A stretch of DNA of 64,000 bases from Hyphomicrobiales bacterium (GCA_009377755.1 WHTM01000022.1:1-64000); one strand, 5' to 3'. Numbered from the stretch's first letter, positions 15,498-24,489 are shown. Program-made: numbers and translations. Notes: generated by a model not told the origin, from the letters alone.

Positions 15498-16103
15498 ATG
15501 CGCAAGCCCCGCGGCCGTGGCCGCCTCTCGGCGATCGAGACGCTGCCCGACTGGGCCGACGAGGCGAAGCTGTGGGCCTTCACCGAGCTGAAGGAGCGCA
15601 AGCGGGCGCAGCTCGACATTCTCGAAGAGTTCAACACGCGGCTGCGCCAGGCCGCGCTAATGCAGGGCATCACCGACCCGCCGGCGATCTCGCGCTCCGC
15701 CTTCAACCGCACCGCCATCCGCCTCGCCGTGCTCGGCCGCCGTCTTGAGGAGACGCGTGAGATCGCCGCGGTGCTGGCGCCACGGCTCGACCAGGAGGGC
15801 GACAACTCGCTGACGCTTTTGGTGTCGGAAACGATCAAGACGCTGGTCGCGGAGATGCTCGGCAACGCCGGCGAGCTCGCCGCCGACGGCGCCACCGCGG
15901 AAATGCTGATGTTCACCTCCCGCGCCTTGAAGCACGCCGAGGAGGCGAAGCGCATTTCCGGCGACACGCGCCGCAAGATCGAAGCCGAGCTGACCACGAA
16001 GGCGACCAAGGCGGTCGACGTGGTGGCGAAGGCGAAGGGACTGACTGCCGACACCGTCGACGCCATCAAGCAGCAAATCCTCGGCATCGAGGCGCGGTCA
16101 TGA
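15498..16103 (+). CDS. gp27-type protein (DUF3486), putative small terminase
   Basis: A 201-residue, mostly helical protein with the DUF3486 signature start (RKPRGRGRLSAIETLPDWAD). In Mu-like phages this gene precedes the large terminase and is taken to be the small terminase subunit that recognises the packaging start. A four-base overlap joins it to the next gene. Confidence 0.85.
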   Translation: MRKPRGRGRLSAIETLPDWADEAKLWAFTELKERKRAQLDILEEFNTRLRQAALMQGITDPPAISRSAFNRTAIRLAVLGRRLEETREIAAVLAPRLDQEGDNSLTLLVSETIKTLVAEMLGNAGELAADGATAEMLMFTSRALKHAEEAKRISGDTRRKIEAELTTKATKAVDVVAKAKGLTADTVDAIKQQILGIEARS

Positions 16104-16447
16104 TTGGGTCTGATCGCATCCCGTGCATCAATCCGCGCTGCCGCCGTACCGCGTCGGCCGAGAAGTACGAAGCGGGCGAGCAGATCGTCTGCCGCGCATG
16201 CTTTCGGTCGCTGCCGCAGCCGATCAGAGATCGCTATCGGCAGCTTCGGAACAGAGAGCGCCGCTTGCTGCGTCACGTTGAGCGGCGGGTCGCGAAGGGC
16301 ACCATCACGCTGGCAAAGGTCGGGCGCCTGCGTGCGGCGCTATTTCGGTGCATGTGGCGGAACTGGGACGATATCAGGCGCCGCTTCACCGCGCCCGAGG
16401 TGCCGGTCGGGCTTGAGAACTTCCTCCAGGAGGCCGGGCTCGCATGA
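16100..16447 (+). CDS. Zinc-finger hypothetical protein between terminase subunits
   Basis: A 115-residue basic protein with a zinc-finger-like cysteine set near the N-terminus (CINPRC ... CRACF). The rest is Arg-rich helix. It sits between the gp27 and gp28 genes with 4-bp overlaps on both sides, where most Mu-like phages have none. It might be DNA-binding or a Com-like regulator, but the family is not identified. Confidence 0.65.
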   Translation: MIGSDRIPCINPRCRRTASAEKYEAGEQIVCRACFRSLPQPIRDRYRQLRNRERRLLRHVERRVAKGTITLAKVGRLRAALFRCMWRNWDDIRRRFTAPEVPVGLENFLQEAGLA

Positions 16448-18090
16448 TCGACGCCGGCCCGATCACCGCCGAGCAGTGGGCCGCGCACCGCCGCGCCGCC
16501 ATGCAGGAGCTGCCGGCATCGCTCGCAGGCCGGGCGCTGCCGGCGATCCTCTTGCCCTACCAGCGCGAGCTGCTCGCCGCGACCGCGGCGAGCCCGCTCA
16601 CGGTCGCGGACAAGTCGCGCCGCATCGGCGCCACCTGGTGCGTCGGCGCCGACGCGGTGCTCACCTCCGGCGCGACCAAGGCCGCCGGCGGCATGGACAC
16701 GCTCTACATCGGCTACAACCTCGACATGGCGCGCGAGTTCATCGACGTCTGCGCCATGTGGGCGAAGGCCTTCGCGCCGGCGTGCTCGACGGTCGACGAG
16801 TTCCTGTTCGCCGACGCCGACGACAAGGGCGCCGAGCGCAACATCGCCGCGTTCCGCATCCGCTTCGCGTCGGGCTTCGAGATCGTGGCGCTGTCCTCGC
16901 GCCCGCGCAGCCTGCGCGGCCGGCAGGGCTACGTGATCCTCGACGAGTTCGCCTTCCACGACGACGCGGCGGGCCTGCTCAAGGCCGCGATGGCGCTGCT
17001 GATCTGGGGCGGCAAAGTCCTCGTGATCTCGACCCACAACGGCGAGGACAACCCGTTCAATGAGCTGAACACGGAGATCCGTGCCAAGCGACGCCGCGGC
17101 CAGGTCGTGCGCTGCACTTTCGACGACGCGCTGCGCCAGGGGCTCTATCAGCGCATCTGCCTGGTGACCGGCAAACCATGGTCGCCGGAAGGCGAGGCCG
17201 AATGGCGCGCCGAGATCAGGTCCTATTACGGCTCGGACGCCGACGAGGAGCTGGACTGCATTCCCTCGCAAGGCTCCGGCGTCTATCTCACCGGCGCGCT
17301 GATCGAAGCCTGCATGACGGCCGATGCGCCGGTGCTGCGGCTCACTTGTCCGCCCGGCTTCGAGCTCAAGAGCGACGCCGAGCGCAAATCGTTCGTCGGC
17401 GACTGGCTCGACGAGCATGTGAAGCCGCTGCTCGACACGTGTGACAAGCGCCTGCGCCACGGTTACGGCTTCGACTTCGCGCGCTCGGGCGACCTGTCGG
17501 TGTTCCTGCCGCTGGCGGAAGAGCGGAACCTGGTACTGCGCGCGCCGTTCGTGCTGGAGCTGCGCAACGTGCCGTTCCGCCAGCAGGAGCAAATCCTGTT
17601 CTATGTCGTCGACCGGCTGCCGCGCTTCTGCGCCGGCAAGCACGACGCGCGCGGCAATGGCCAGTTCCTCGCCGAGTTCGCGATCCAGAAATACGGCCCG
17701 CTGCGCATCGAGGCGGTGATGCCGTCGCAGCCGTGGTACCTCGCCAACATGCCGGTGATGAAGGCCGCGTTCGAGGACCGCACCATCGCGCTGCCGCGCG
17801 ACGCCGATGTGAAATCCGACTTCCGCCAGATCAAGATGGTGCGTGGCGTCCCGCTGGTGCCGGAGAACGCACACACCCGCGGGTTGGACGGTGGCCAGCG
17901 CCACGGCGACGCGGCGATCGCGGCGTGCCTCGCGGTCGCGGCGTTGAAGGCCGACGCCTGGGAGACAGGCTACCGCTCGCCGTCGACCGAAGCCGCCGAT
18001 CGGCGCGACGGTCCCGATGAGGATGGCGCCGATGATGGCCGCGACTGGTGGCGATCGCCGCTCGGAGCGGGCATGCGAGGGAGCATCTGA
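16444..18090 (+). CDS. Mu gp28-type large terminase
   Basis: A 548-residue packaging motor. Walker A-like SRRIGATW (58-65) and Walker B VILDEF (164-169, with the following FHDDA) form the ATPase. The C-terminal half is the RNase H-like nuclease, with acidic residues in YGFDFARSGD. The length matches gp28 of Mu-like phages. Confidence 0.93.
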   Translation: MIDAGPITAEQWAAHRRAAMQELPASLAGRALPAILLPYQRELLAATAASPLTVADKSRRIGATWCVGADAVLTSGATKAAGGMDTLYIGYNLDMAREFIDVCAMWAKAFAPACSTVDEFLFADADDKGAERNIAAFRIRFASGFEIVALSSRPRSLRGRQGYVILDEFAFHDDAAGLLKAAMALLIWGGKVLVISTHNGEDNPFNELNTEIRAKRRRGQVVRCTFDDALRQGLYQRICLVTGKPWSPEGEAEWRAEIRSYYGSDADEELDCIPSQGSGVYLTGALIEACMTADAPVLRLTCPPGFELKSDAERKSFVGDWLDEHVKPLLDTCDKRLRHGYGFDFARSGDLSVFLPLAEERNLVLRAPFVLELRNVPFRQQEQILFYVVDRLPRFCAGKHDARGNGQFLAEFAIQKYGPLRIEAVMPSQPWYLANMPVMKAAFEDRTIALPRDADVKSDFRQIKMVRGVPLVPENAHTRGLDGGQRHGDAAIAACLAVAALKADAWETGYRSPSTEAADRRDGPDEDGADDGRDWWRSPLGAGMRGSI

Positions 18091-19700
18091 TGGCCACCAA
18101 GCCTACCCTCGTCGATCAATACGGCCGGCCGATCGAGCGCTCGGTGCTCACCGAGGCGATCGCCGGGCCGACCATCACCGGCGTGCGCTCGCCGCTCACC
18201 GGCTATCCCGGCGACGGGCTCAATCCGCGAAGGCTCGCGAACCTGCTGCGCGAGGCCGACCAGGGCGAGCCGCTGCGCTATTTCGAGCTGGCCGAGCAGA
18301 TCGAGGAGCGCGACCTGCACTACGCCGGCGTGCTCGGCACGCGCAAGCGCTCGGTGGCGCAGCTCAGCGTCCAGGTCGATGCGGCGTCGGACGATCCGCT
18401 GCACGTCGCGCACGCCGACATGATCCGCGACTGGCTCACGCGCGACGAGCTGGCGGATGAAATCTTCGACATGCTCGACGCGATCGGCAAGGGCGAAAGC
18501 TATACCGAGATCGTCTGGGACACCTCGGAAGGCCAGTGGCGCCCGAAGTGCCTGGAGTGGCGCGACCCGCGCTGGTTCCGCCCCAAGCGCGAGGACGGCG
18601 CGACGCCGCTGCTGCGCACCGATACCGGCGACGTGCCGCTGCCCGCCTTCAAGTTCATCGTCGCGCGCATCCGCGCCAAGTCCGGCCTGCCGGTGCGCTC
18701 GGGGCTGGCGCGGCTCGCCGCCTGGTCGTGGATGTTCAAGGCGTTCACGCTTCGCGACTGGGCGATCTTCACGCAGACCTTCGGCCAGCCGATCCGCGTC
18801 GGCAAGTATCCCGCCGGCGCCACCGAGGCCGACAAGGACACGCTGTTCCGCGCCGTCGCCAACATCGCCGGCGACTGCGCCGCCATCATCCCCGAGTCGA
18901 TGCTGATCGAGTTCATCGAGGCGAAGTCGGTCGCCTCCTCGCTCGACCTGTACGAGCGGCGCGCCGACTGGCTCGACAAGCAGGTGTCGAAGGCGGTGCT
19001 CGGCCAGACCGCGACCACCGACGCGGTCACCGGCGGGCTCGGCTCCGGCAAGGAGCACCGCCAGGTGCAGGAGGACATCGAGCGCGCCGACGCCAAGGCG
19101 CTCTCCGCGATTCTCAACCGCGACCTGGCGCGGCCGTGGGTCGATCTCGAATACGGCCCGCAGCAGCAGTATCCGAAGATTCGCATCGGCCGCGAGGACG
19201 AGCGCGACGTCAAGCAGACGATCGACGGCATCGTGCAGCTGGTGCCGATGGGGCTGAAGGTCGAGAAGAGCTGGGCGAACGACATGCTCGGCATCCCCGA
19301 CCCGGACGAGGGTGCCGAGCTGCTGGCGCCGGCCGCCGCGCCCGATCCGTTCGCTGCCTTCGGCCGCGGCGGTGCCACAGCGTTCCCTCCCCCCTTGCGG
19401 GGGAGGGACAGGGAGGGGGGTGAGCAATCGCTGCAAGCCTCCGGCGCGCCCGCGCGCCGCGCCGACGATGCGATCGACGCGCTCGCGGCGCAGACCGAGC
19501 AGCTGCTCGCCGACGCCAGCGACGCCATGGTCGACACCGTGCGCAAGCTGGTCGATGCCGCGACGTCGCTCGAAGACATCCGCGACACGCTGCTCGCGCT
19601 CAAGCCCGACATGCCGGAAGCGCGCGTCGCGGCGCTGATGCGCCTCGCGTTGGTGATGGCCCGGCTCTCTGGCCGCAACGAGATCGCGGAGCAGCAATGA
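18090..19700 (+). CDS. Portal protein, Mu gp29 type (DUF935), with repeat insert
   Basis: A 536-residue portal, typical of DUF935 (start LVDQYGRPIERSVLTEAIAG; core ARLAAWSWMFKAFTLRDWAIFTQTFGQPIRVGKY). The part at about residues 432-445 (FPPPLRGRDREGG) is encoded by a palindromic element at 19385-19424 that keeps the reading frame, in a C-terminal region likely to tolerate insertion. ATG 18090 overlaps the terminase stop. Confidence 0.93.
   Translation: MATKPTLVDQYGRPIERSVLTEAIAGPTITGVRSPLTGYPGDGLNPRRLANLLREADQGEPLRYFELAEQIEERDLHYAGVLGTRKRSVAQLSVQVDAASDDPLHVAHADMIRDWLTRDELADEIFDMLDAIGKGESYTEIVWDTSEGQWRPKCLEWRDPRWFRPKREDGATPLLRTDTGDVPLPAFKFIVARIRAKSGLPVRSGLARLAAWSWMFKAFTLRDWAIFTQTFGQPIRVGKYPAGATEADKDTLFRAVANIAGDCAAIIPESMLIEFIEAKSVASSLDLYERRADWLDKQVSKAVLGQTATTDAVTGGLGSGKEHRQVQEDIERADAKALSAILNRDLARPWVDLEYGPQQQYPKIRIGREDERDVKQTIDGIVQLVPMGLKVEKSWANDMLGIPDPDEGAELLAPAAAPDPFAAFGRGGATAFPPPLRGRDREGGEQSLQASGAPARRADDAIDALAAQTEQLLADASDAMVDTVRKLVDAATSLEDIRDTLLALKPDMPEARVAALMRLALVMARLSGRNEIAEQQ
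19385..19424 (+). repeat. Palindromic element (relative of type A) inside the portal gene
   Basis: The element reads CCTCCCC(CCTTGCGG)GGGAGG followed by a second purine-rich G block. It is translated as PPPLRGRDREGG, the hallmark peptide of in-frame intergenic-type repeats in alphaproteobacteria. It lies in a structural gene of the prophage without breaking it. Confidence 0.7.
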
Positions 19701-19723
19701 AACCGCGTTGCAGCGGTGCGACT

Positions 19724-20455
19724 CTAGCTTGCGCCGAGAATGGCGCGGTGTGCGGCGTCCGTCCGTTGCTGCAGCGAACTTTCCGACCTGGCAATGGTGG
19801 CACGGAGTTCTTGATTGAGGTGCGCGAGCTGCGCCGCTCGGTATGCCAAGTCGCGCAGAAGATCGCGTGTTTGTTTGATGAACCCAGCGCTAGGCGTAAA
19901 GTTTGGGTAGGTCGGAATTGGGTCCAACGAATGGGTGCTTGGCAAGATCGCATCGCGCTCGCGATAGATGCCGGCCTTGAGTCGGTGTCGCTCTTGGCGG
20001 AGTCCGAAATTCAATTGTGCGGGAGGAGCGTCGGGCTCGTCGCTTTGCGTAAGAGCAATCTGCCGCAAGTCGTTCAGCCGCTCTTTCGTTCGGTGAAGTA
20101 TTGTTTCGTCTGGCTCCGCGGCGGCGACTGTCGTCTCCAACCGCGTTTGCAGCTCTGTGCTCCAGTAGAGGAACTGCCGATCGTGATCGATGGCATCGGC
20201 TTCCTCGGCGAGCACCGGCAGCAGCTGCATTGCGGCCTGCGCGGACTGCACCCGCACCTGACGCCAGACCGGCCACAGCGCGAGCACGGCCGCCGCGAGG
20301 GCGACCAAGGCAGCGATCAGGGTCTGCCACTCTTTTGCAAAATCATAGAGCGTCTGGCCGCCAATCGGCCCGGCGACGCCCAGCCACGCCGTCAGGACGG
20401 CCGCCAGCATCAGCGAGGCGATGGGGCCAAGGCCGGGAAGTTCTGGGGTGCGCAC
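19724..20455 (-). CDS. Antisense cargo gene: two-span membrane protein with coiled-coil
   Basis: A 243-residue protein on the strand opposite to the head operon, inserted between portal and head morphogenesis genes. It has two membrane spans near residues 12-32 (LMLAAVLTAWLGVAG) and 46-64 (LIAALVALAAAVLALWPVW). A long charged, helical cytoplasmic domain follows, ending in KQTRDLLRDLAYRAAQLAHLN. Base composition is less GC-rich than the flanking structural genes. Orientation and topology are those of lysogenic-conversion or superinfection-exclusion genes; this is inference, and I do not recognise the family. Confidence 0.75.
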   Translation of the reverse strand: MRTPELPGLGPIASLMLAAVLTAWLGVAGPIGGQTLYDFAKEWQTLIAALVALAAAVLALWPVWRQVRVQSAQAAMQLLPVLAEEADAIDHDRQFLYWSTELQTRLETTVAAAEPDETILHRTKERLNDLRQIALTQSDEPDAPPAQLNFGLRQERHRLKAGIYRERDAILPSTHSLDPIPTYPNFTPSAGFIKQTRDLLRDLAYRAAQLAHLNQELRATIARSESSLQQRTDAAHRAILGAS

Positions 20456-20484
20456 GGGTTCAAGGCTGCCGAGCCTCCGCGCGG

Positions 20485-21216
20485 ATGTCCAGCATGAGCG
20501 GGCTCACGCAGCCGAGCTATCCACATGGCCGCCCCGCGCTGCAGGCCGCCAGGGTCGATCCGTTCGCCGTCAATCCGATCGAGGCGATCGAGTTCCTGCG
20601 CAACAAGCTGCGCATCCCGACCTTCACCTGGACCGACATCTGGCAGGAGATGCACAGCAGAGCCTTCGTCGTCGCCGGCGCGCAGAGCGATGCGCTGTTG
20701 AAGGATTTTCACGACGCGGTGCTGCGCGCCATCTCGGAAGGCCGGACGCTTCAACAGTTCCGCGCCGACTTCGACCGCATCGTCGCGACGCACGGCTGGA
20801 GCTATCACGGTACCCCAGGCTGGCGCAGCCGCGTGATCTATCAGACCAACATGCGCATGGCCTATGCGGCCGGGCGCTGGGAACAGATTCAGCGCGTCAA
20901 GGACGACCGGCCGTATCTGCGCTACGTCGCGGTGATGGACGAGCGCACCCGGGAGGAGCACGCCGCCTGGCACGACACGGTGCTGCCGGCCGACGACCCG
21001 TGGTGGCAGACGCATTTCCCGCCCAACGGCTGGCACTGCCGCTGCACGGTGCAGAGCCTCAACGACCGCGACCTCGCCCGCTACGGCCTTTCGCTCTCCG
21101 GCCAGGCTCCGGCCTCCGAATGGGTCGAGCACACCGTCACCGGCGGGCGCACGGTGATGGCGCCGGAGGGCATCGACCCCGGCTTTGCCTACCGCCCCGG
21201 CGCCTTCCCGGACTGA
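20485..21216 (+). CDS. Head morphogenesis protein, gp30/SPP1 gp7 type
   Basis: A 243-residue protein of the phage Mu F / SPP1 gp7 family, which is a minor head component. The family block is in the C-terminal half: VIYQTNMRMAYAAGRWEQ, RYVAVMDERTREEHAAWH and NGWHCRCTVQSL. ATG 20485 or 20494 is possible; neither has a strong ribosome site, perhaps because the antisense cargo insertion separated it from the portal gene. Confidence 0.9.
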   Translation: MSSMSGLTQPSYPHGRPALQAARVDPFAVNPIEAIEFLRNKLRIPTFTWTDIWQEMHSRAFVVAGAQSDALLKDFHDAVLRAISEGRTLQQFRADFDRIVATHGWSYHGTPGWRSRVIYQTNMRMAYAAGRWEQIQRVKDDRPYLRYVAVMDERTREEHAAWHDTVLPADDPWWQTHFPPNGWHCRCTVQSLNDRDLARYGLSLSGQAPASEWVEHTVTGGRTVMAPEGIDPGFAYRPGAFPD

Positions 21217-21219
21217 TTA

Positions 21220-21267
21220 CCCCCCACCCCGGCGGCTGCGCCGCCGACCTCCCCGCAAGGGGAAGGG
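21220..21267 (-). repeat. Palindromic element, host type A, inverted copy
   Basis: Reads, on the minus strand, CCTTCCCCTTGCGGGGAGG, then a GGCGGCGCAGCCGCC dyad and a G-run. It is the same element as at 7633-7680 in reverse orientation. It follows the gp30 stop directly, in an intergenic position. Confidence 0.7.
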
Positions 21268-21424
21268 TACCATCCCTTCCAGGATCGATTTTGAAGGCCC
21301 TTAAAAGCCGCTAAAAGCCCCTCGCCGGAAAAGTCCGTGGCTCAGACCGGCCGGCCGGCCGGCGCGCTCAGCGGCCGTTTCTGGGGCGCGCGCGATTCCG
21401 CTTCGCTTTGATCCCGCAGGCCAC

Positions 21425-21595
21425 TCACCGCATCATCGCGACTGCGACCGCGGCCACCACCGCGGCGAGCGCCACGAGCCGCAGCGCCTGCCAGGCGTAG
21501 AGCCGCAAGCGCGCACGGCGCGGCATCGCCAGCACCGAGGCGCGCCGGTCCCCGGTCTCGGCTTGCTCGTAGGCATCCTGCGTGCGCCAGCCCAT
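21425..21595 (-). CDS. Small antisense single-span membrane protein
   Basis: A 56-residue protein with a basic middle and a C-terminal hydrophobic span (ALRLVALAAVVAAVAVAMM). ATG 21595 is preceded by GGGAGGAGACG, one of the strongest ribosome sites in the prophage. It is antisense to the head genes and bounded upstream by the hairpin at 21612. A small conversion or anti-superinfection protein is possible; no family is recognised. Confidence 0.6.
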   Translation of the reverse strand: MGWRTQDAYEQAETGDRRASVLAMPRRARLRLYAWQALRLVALAAVVAAVAVAMMR

Positions 21596-21611
21596 CGTCT
21601 CCTCCCAACAC

Positions 21612-21629
21612 CCCGGACAGGTGTCCGGG
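21612..21629. terminator. Hairpin between antisense small gene and protease gene
   Basis: A perfect 8-bp stem CCCGGACA/TGTCCGGG with a 2-nt loop. It has the same layout as the hairpin at 12786-12803 (CC-N-GACA... and a following GGTTA). It stands 36 bp before the protease gene; it may be a terminator or an operator-like dyad. Confidence 0.4.
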
Positions 21630-21665
21630 TTACCAATCCCGTAATTTCCCGCTGATTGTCGCCCG

Positions 21666-22829
21666 ATGCAAGGGCAGCAAACCATTCCTTCGAACGCATC
21701 GTCCGCCAGCGGTTCGGCGGGCGGTCAGGTCGTGCCGGCCAGGACCGCCCTGCAAGCTGCGGCGCTGGCCGACCATGCGATCGCAAACAGAGCAATCTCC
21801 TTCGTCGCGCTCGCCGCCGCCGGCGGCGCCGTGCCGGACGAGATCATGCTGCTGCCCGCCGGCGGCACGATCCCGACGCTCGACGGGCGCGGCCCGTACA
21901 AGGTCGCCGACCTCGCGGCGCTCGCAGCGGCGAGCCTCAGTGACGCCGGCGGCAAGCTGCCGATCGACGAGTGCCACGCCACCGACCTCGCGGCCCCGCA
22001 CGGGCAGCCGGCGCCGGCGCGCGGCTGGATCGTCGCGCTCAACGCGCGGCCGGACGGGCTGTTTGCCCAGGTCGAATGGACCGAGGAAGGCAGAGAGCTC
22101 GTCGGCTCCGGCGCCTATCGCGGCATCTCGCCGGTGTTCCTGCACACCGAGGACAACACCATCACGCGCCTGCTGCGCGCTTCGCTCACCAACACACCCA
22201 ACCTGCGCGGCCTGGCCGCGCTGCATCAGGAGAACGGCATGGACTTCATGGCGCAGCTGCGCGAGGCGCTCGGCCTCGCCGAGGACGCCGACGCCGCGGC
22301 GGTGATCGCGGCGATCAAGAAGCTCAAGGGCGGCGACGCCGATGCGGCGGCACAGGCGGTGCTGGCGTCGATCGCCAAGGCCGCAGGGCTCGCCGCAGAA
22401 TCCAACGCCGACGCGATCGTCGCCGCAGTGACCGCGCTCGGCACGACGGGCGGCGATGCCGTCAAGGCGCTGCAGGCGGAACTCGCCACCGTCACCACCA
22501 GGCTCAACACGCTGACCGCCGAGCAGGCGAAGGAGCGCGCCACCGCCTTCGTCGACGGCGCGATCAGGGCCGGACGCGTCGGCGTCAAGCCGATGCGCGA
22601 CCATTACATCGCGCAGCACGCCATCGATCCGGCGCGGGTCGAGAAGGAGATCGGCGCCATGCCGGTGCTCGGCCCGTCCGGCGCGGCGGTGACGCCGCCG
22701 GCCAAGGACAATGACGGCAAGGTCGCGCTCAACGCCGAGCAGCTCGCCGTCGCCAAGGCCCTCGGCGTCAAGCCGGAGGACTACCAGAAGACCCTCGCGG
22801 CCGAGGCCGCCAACGAGGAGGTTGCCTGA
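21666..22829 (+). CDS. Mu I-type phage protease with C-terminal scaffold
   Basis: A 387-residue prohead protease of the Mu gpI family. The N-terminal half holds the protease part (DEIMLLPAGGTIPTLDGRGPY, DECHATDLAAPHG, GIPLFAQVEWTEEGR-like region, SPVFLHT). The C-terminal half, from about residue 192, is the scaffold, also made separately. The protease processes scaffold and capsid during head maturation. ATG 21666 lies 36 bp after a hairpin. Confidence 0.9.
   Translation: MQGQQTIPSNASSASGSAGGQVVPARTALQAAALADHAIANRAISFVALAAAGGAVPDEIMLLPAGGTIPTLDGRGPYKVADLAALAAASLSDAGGKLPIDECHATDLAAPHGQPAPARGWIVALNARPDGLFAQVEWTEEGRELVGSGAYRGISPVFLHTEDNTITRLLRASLTNTPNLRGLAALHQENGMDFMAQLREALGLAEDADAAAVIAAIKKLKGGDADAAAQAVLASIAKAAGLAAESNADAIVAAVTALGTTGGDAVKALQAELATVTTRLNTLTAEQAKERATAFVDGAIRAGRVGVKPMRDHYIAQHAIDPARVEKEIGAMPVLGPSGAAVTPPAKDNDGKVALNAEQLAVAKALGVKPEDYQKTLAAEAANEEVA
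22239..22829 (+). CDS. Nested scaffold protein (Mu gpZ-like, internal start)
   Basis: ATG 22239 is in frame with the protease gene and preceded by CAGGAGAACGGC. The 196-residue product (MDFMAQLREALGLAED and on) is acidic, Ala-rich and helical, ending at the shared stop. Mu-like phages make their scaffold from such an internal start within the protease gene. Confidence 0.7.
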   Translation: MDFMAQLREALGLAEDADAAAVIAAIKKLKGGDADAAAQAVLASIAKAAGLAAESNADAIVAAVTALGTTGGDAVKALQAELATVTTRLNTLTAEQAKERATAFVDGAIRAGRVGVKPMRDHYIAQHAIDPARVEKEIGAMPVLGPSGAAVTPPAKDNDGKVALNAEQLAVAKALGVKPEDYQKTLAAEAANEEVA

Positions 22830-23245
22830 TGGTCGCGTTGACCAAGGATCGCAACACGCCGGAAGCCATCGGCCAGGTCGACGAGCATCCCGTGCTTGCC
22901 GCCACCGAGATTTTCGCCGGGTCCATCGTCGTGCTCGACGCCGCCGGCTGGGCCAAGCCCGCCGTCACCGCCACCGGGCTCGTGGTCGCCGGCCGCGCCG
23001 AGGAGCAGGTCGACAACAGCGCCGGCGCGAACGGCGCGCTGCGCGTCAGAGTCAAGCGCGGCGTGTTCCGCTACGGCAACTCGGCCGCCGGCGACCTGAT
23101 CGCCCAGGCCGACATCGGCGCCGACTGCTACCTGGTCGACGATCAGACCGTCGCCAAAACGGACGGGACGGGCACGCGCTCGCTCGCCGGCAAGGTGGTG
23201 CAGGTCGACGCCATCGGCGTCTGGGTCAAGCTCGGCATCATCTAG
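22829..23245 (+). CDS. Capsid decoration/cement protein
   Basis: A 138-residue beta-rich protein (IVVLDAAGWAKPAVTATGLVVAGRA, LRVRVKRGVFRYGNSAAGDLI) similar in size and pattern to the phage capsid cement (DUF2190-like) proteins that sit between scaffold and major head genes. The start overlaps the protease stop by 1 bp. Confidence 0.75.
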   Translation: MVALTKDRNTPEAIGQVDEHPVLAATEIFAGSIVVLDAAGWAKPAVTATGLVVAGRAEEQVDNSAGANGALRVRVKRGVFRYGNSAAGDLIAQADIGADCYLVDDQTVAKTDGTGTRSLAGKVVQVDAIGVWVKLGII

Positions 23246-23260
23246 AGGGACAATCGCAAC

Positions 23261-24154
23261 ATGCTGATCAATGCCGCCAACCTCAACGCGCTGCGCGCCG
23301 GCTTCTCCACCCTCTACCAGGAGGGGCTCGGGCTCGCGTCGTCGCAGTATCTGCGGGTCGCAACCGTAGTGCCGGCCTCCACCAAGGAACAGAAATACGG
23401 CTGGCTCGGCAAGTTCCCGAGCGTGCGCGAGTGGGTCGGACCGCGCGTCGTGCACAACCTTGCGCAGCACGACTATGCCATCAAGGAGAAGCCGCTCGAA
23501 CTCACGGTCGGCGTGGAGCGCGACGACATCGAGACCGACAATCTCGGCATCTACAATCCGATGTTCCGCGAGATGGGGCAGTCGACCGGCTCCGAGTGGG
23601 AGCGGATGGTCTGGGCGATGCTCAAGGCCGGCTTCACCACCGAGTGCTATGATGGGCAGTTCTTCTTCGACACCGACCATCCGGTGCTGGACGAGAATGG
23701 CGCCGAGGTCTCGGTCGCCAACACCGACGGCGGCGCCGGCACGCCCTGGTTCCTGCTCTGCACCCGCAATGTACTGAAGCCGATCATCCTGCAGAAGCGC
23801 AAGGACTTCCAGTTCGTCGCCAAGGACCGGCCGGACGACGACAACGTCTTCACCGACAACCAGTTCGTCTACGGCGCCGACGCGCGCGGCAACACCGGCT
23901 TCGGCTTCTGGCAGATGGCCTGGGGCTCCAAGCAGACGCTCGACGCCGCGCACTACGCCACCGCCCGCGCCGCGCTGATTGACATGAAGGGCGACCACGG
24001 CCGCCCGCTCGGCCTGATGCCCGACCTGCTGGTCGTGCCCGGCTCGCTCGAAAGCGCCGGCCGCAAGATTCTCAATTCCGAGAACGCCGCCGGCGGCGAG
24101 ACCAACGAGTGGAAAGGCACCGCCGAGCTGATGGTCGTGCCGTGGCTGGCGTGA
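23261..24154 (+). CDS. Major head protein, Mu gpT type
   Basis: A 297-residue Mu gpT family capsid protein: MLINAANLNALRAGFSTLYQ at the start, then VRVATVVPASTKEQKYGWLG-like region and GVERDDIETDNLGIYNPM. It forms the icosahedral shell. Length agrees with Mu gpT (about 305). Confidence 0.93.
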   Translation: MLINAANLNALRAGFSTLYQEGLGLASSQYLRVATVVPASTKEQKYGWLGKFPSVREWVGPRVVHNLAQHDYAIKEKPLELTVGVERDDIETDNLGIYNPMFREMGQSTGSEWERMVWAMLKAGFTTECYDGQFFFDTDHPVLDENGAEVSVANTDGGAGTPWFLLCTRNVLKPIILQKRKDFQFVAKDRPDDDNVFTDNQFVYGADARGNTGFGFWQMAWGSKQTLDAAHYATARAALIDMKGDHGRPLGLMPDLLVVPGSLESAGRKILNSENAAGGETNEWKGTAELMVVPWLA

Positions 24155-24199
24155 GCATAGGGCGCGGCTTGTTCGCGCCCGTCCAAGGAGAACCGAGCC

Positions 24200-24427
24200 A
24201 TGGCGCGCAAGGCGAAGAAACACGACACCGATCAGGACGCCGGCGGCGCGGCTGACGCGACGCATGTGCGCATCAGCGCGCAGCGCGACGGCTACCGCCG
24301 CGCCGGCATGGCGCACAGCAAGGTCGGCGCGGTGCATCCGATCGACAGCTTCACGCCGGACCAGCTCGCGATGCTGCGCGGCGACCCGCGGCTGACGCTT
24401 CAGTTCGTCGCCGGCGACACGGACTAA
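24200..24427 (+). CDS. FluMu-type small protein (gp35-like)
   Basis: A 75-residue protein. The basic N-terminus (MARKAKKHD) is followed by a compact domain, VRISAQRDGYRRAGMAHS and HPIDSFTPDQLAMLRGDPRL, found in the small Mu-like head-tail gene after the major capsid gene. It has its own ribosome site, AAGGAGAACC. Confidence 0.75.
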   Translation: MARKAKKHDTDQDAGGAADATHVRISAQRDGYRRAGMAHSKVGAVHPIDSFTPDQLAMLRGDPRLTLQFVAGDTD

Positions 24428-24489
24428 CGACTCGCCGCATCGGGGCGCGCGGCCAGGGGTGACCGCGAGCACTCGGCCGGTGTGGCTAC

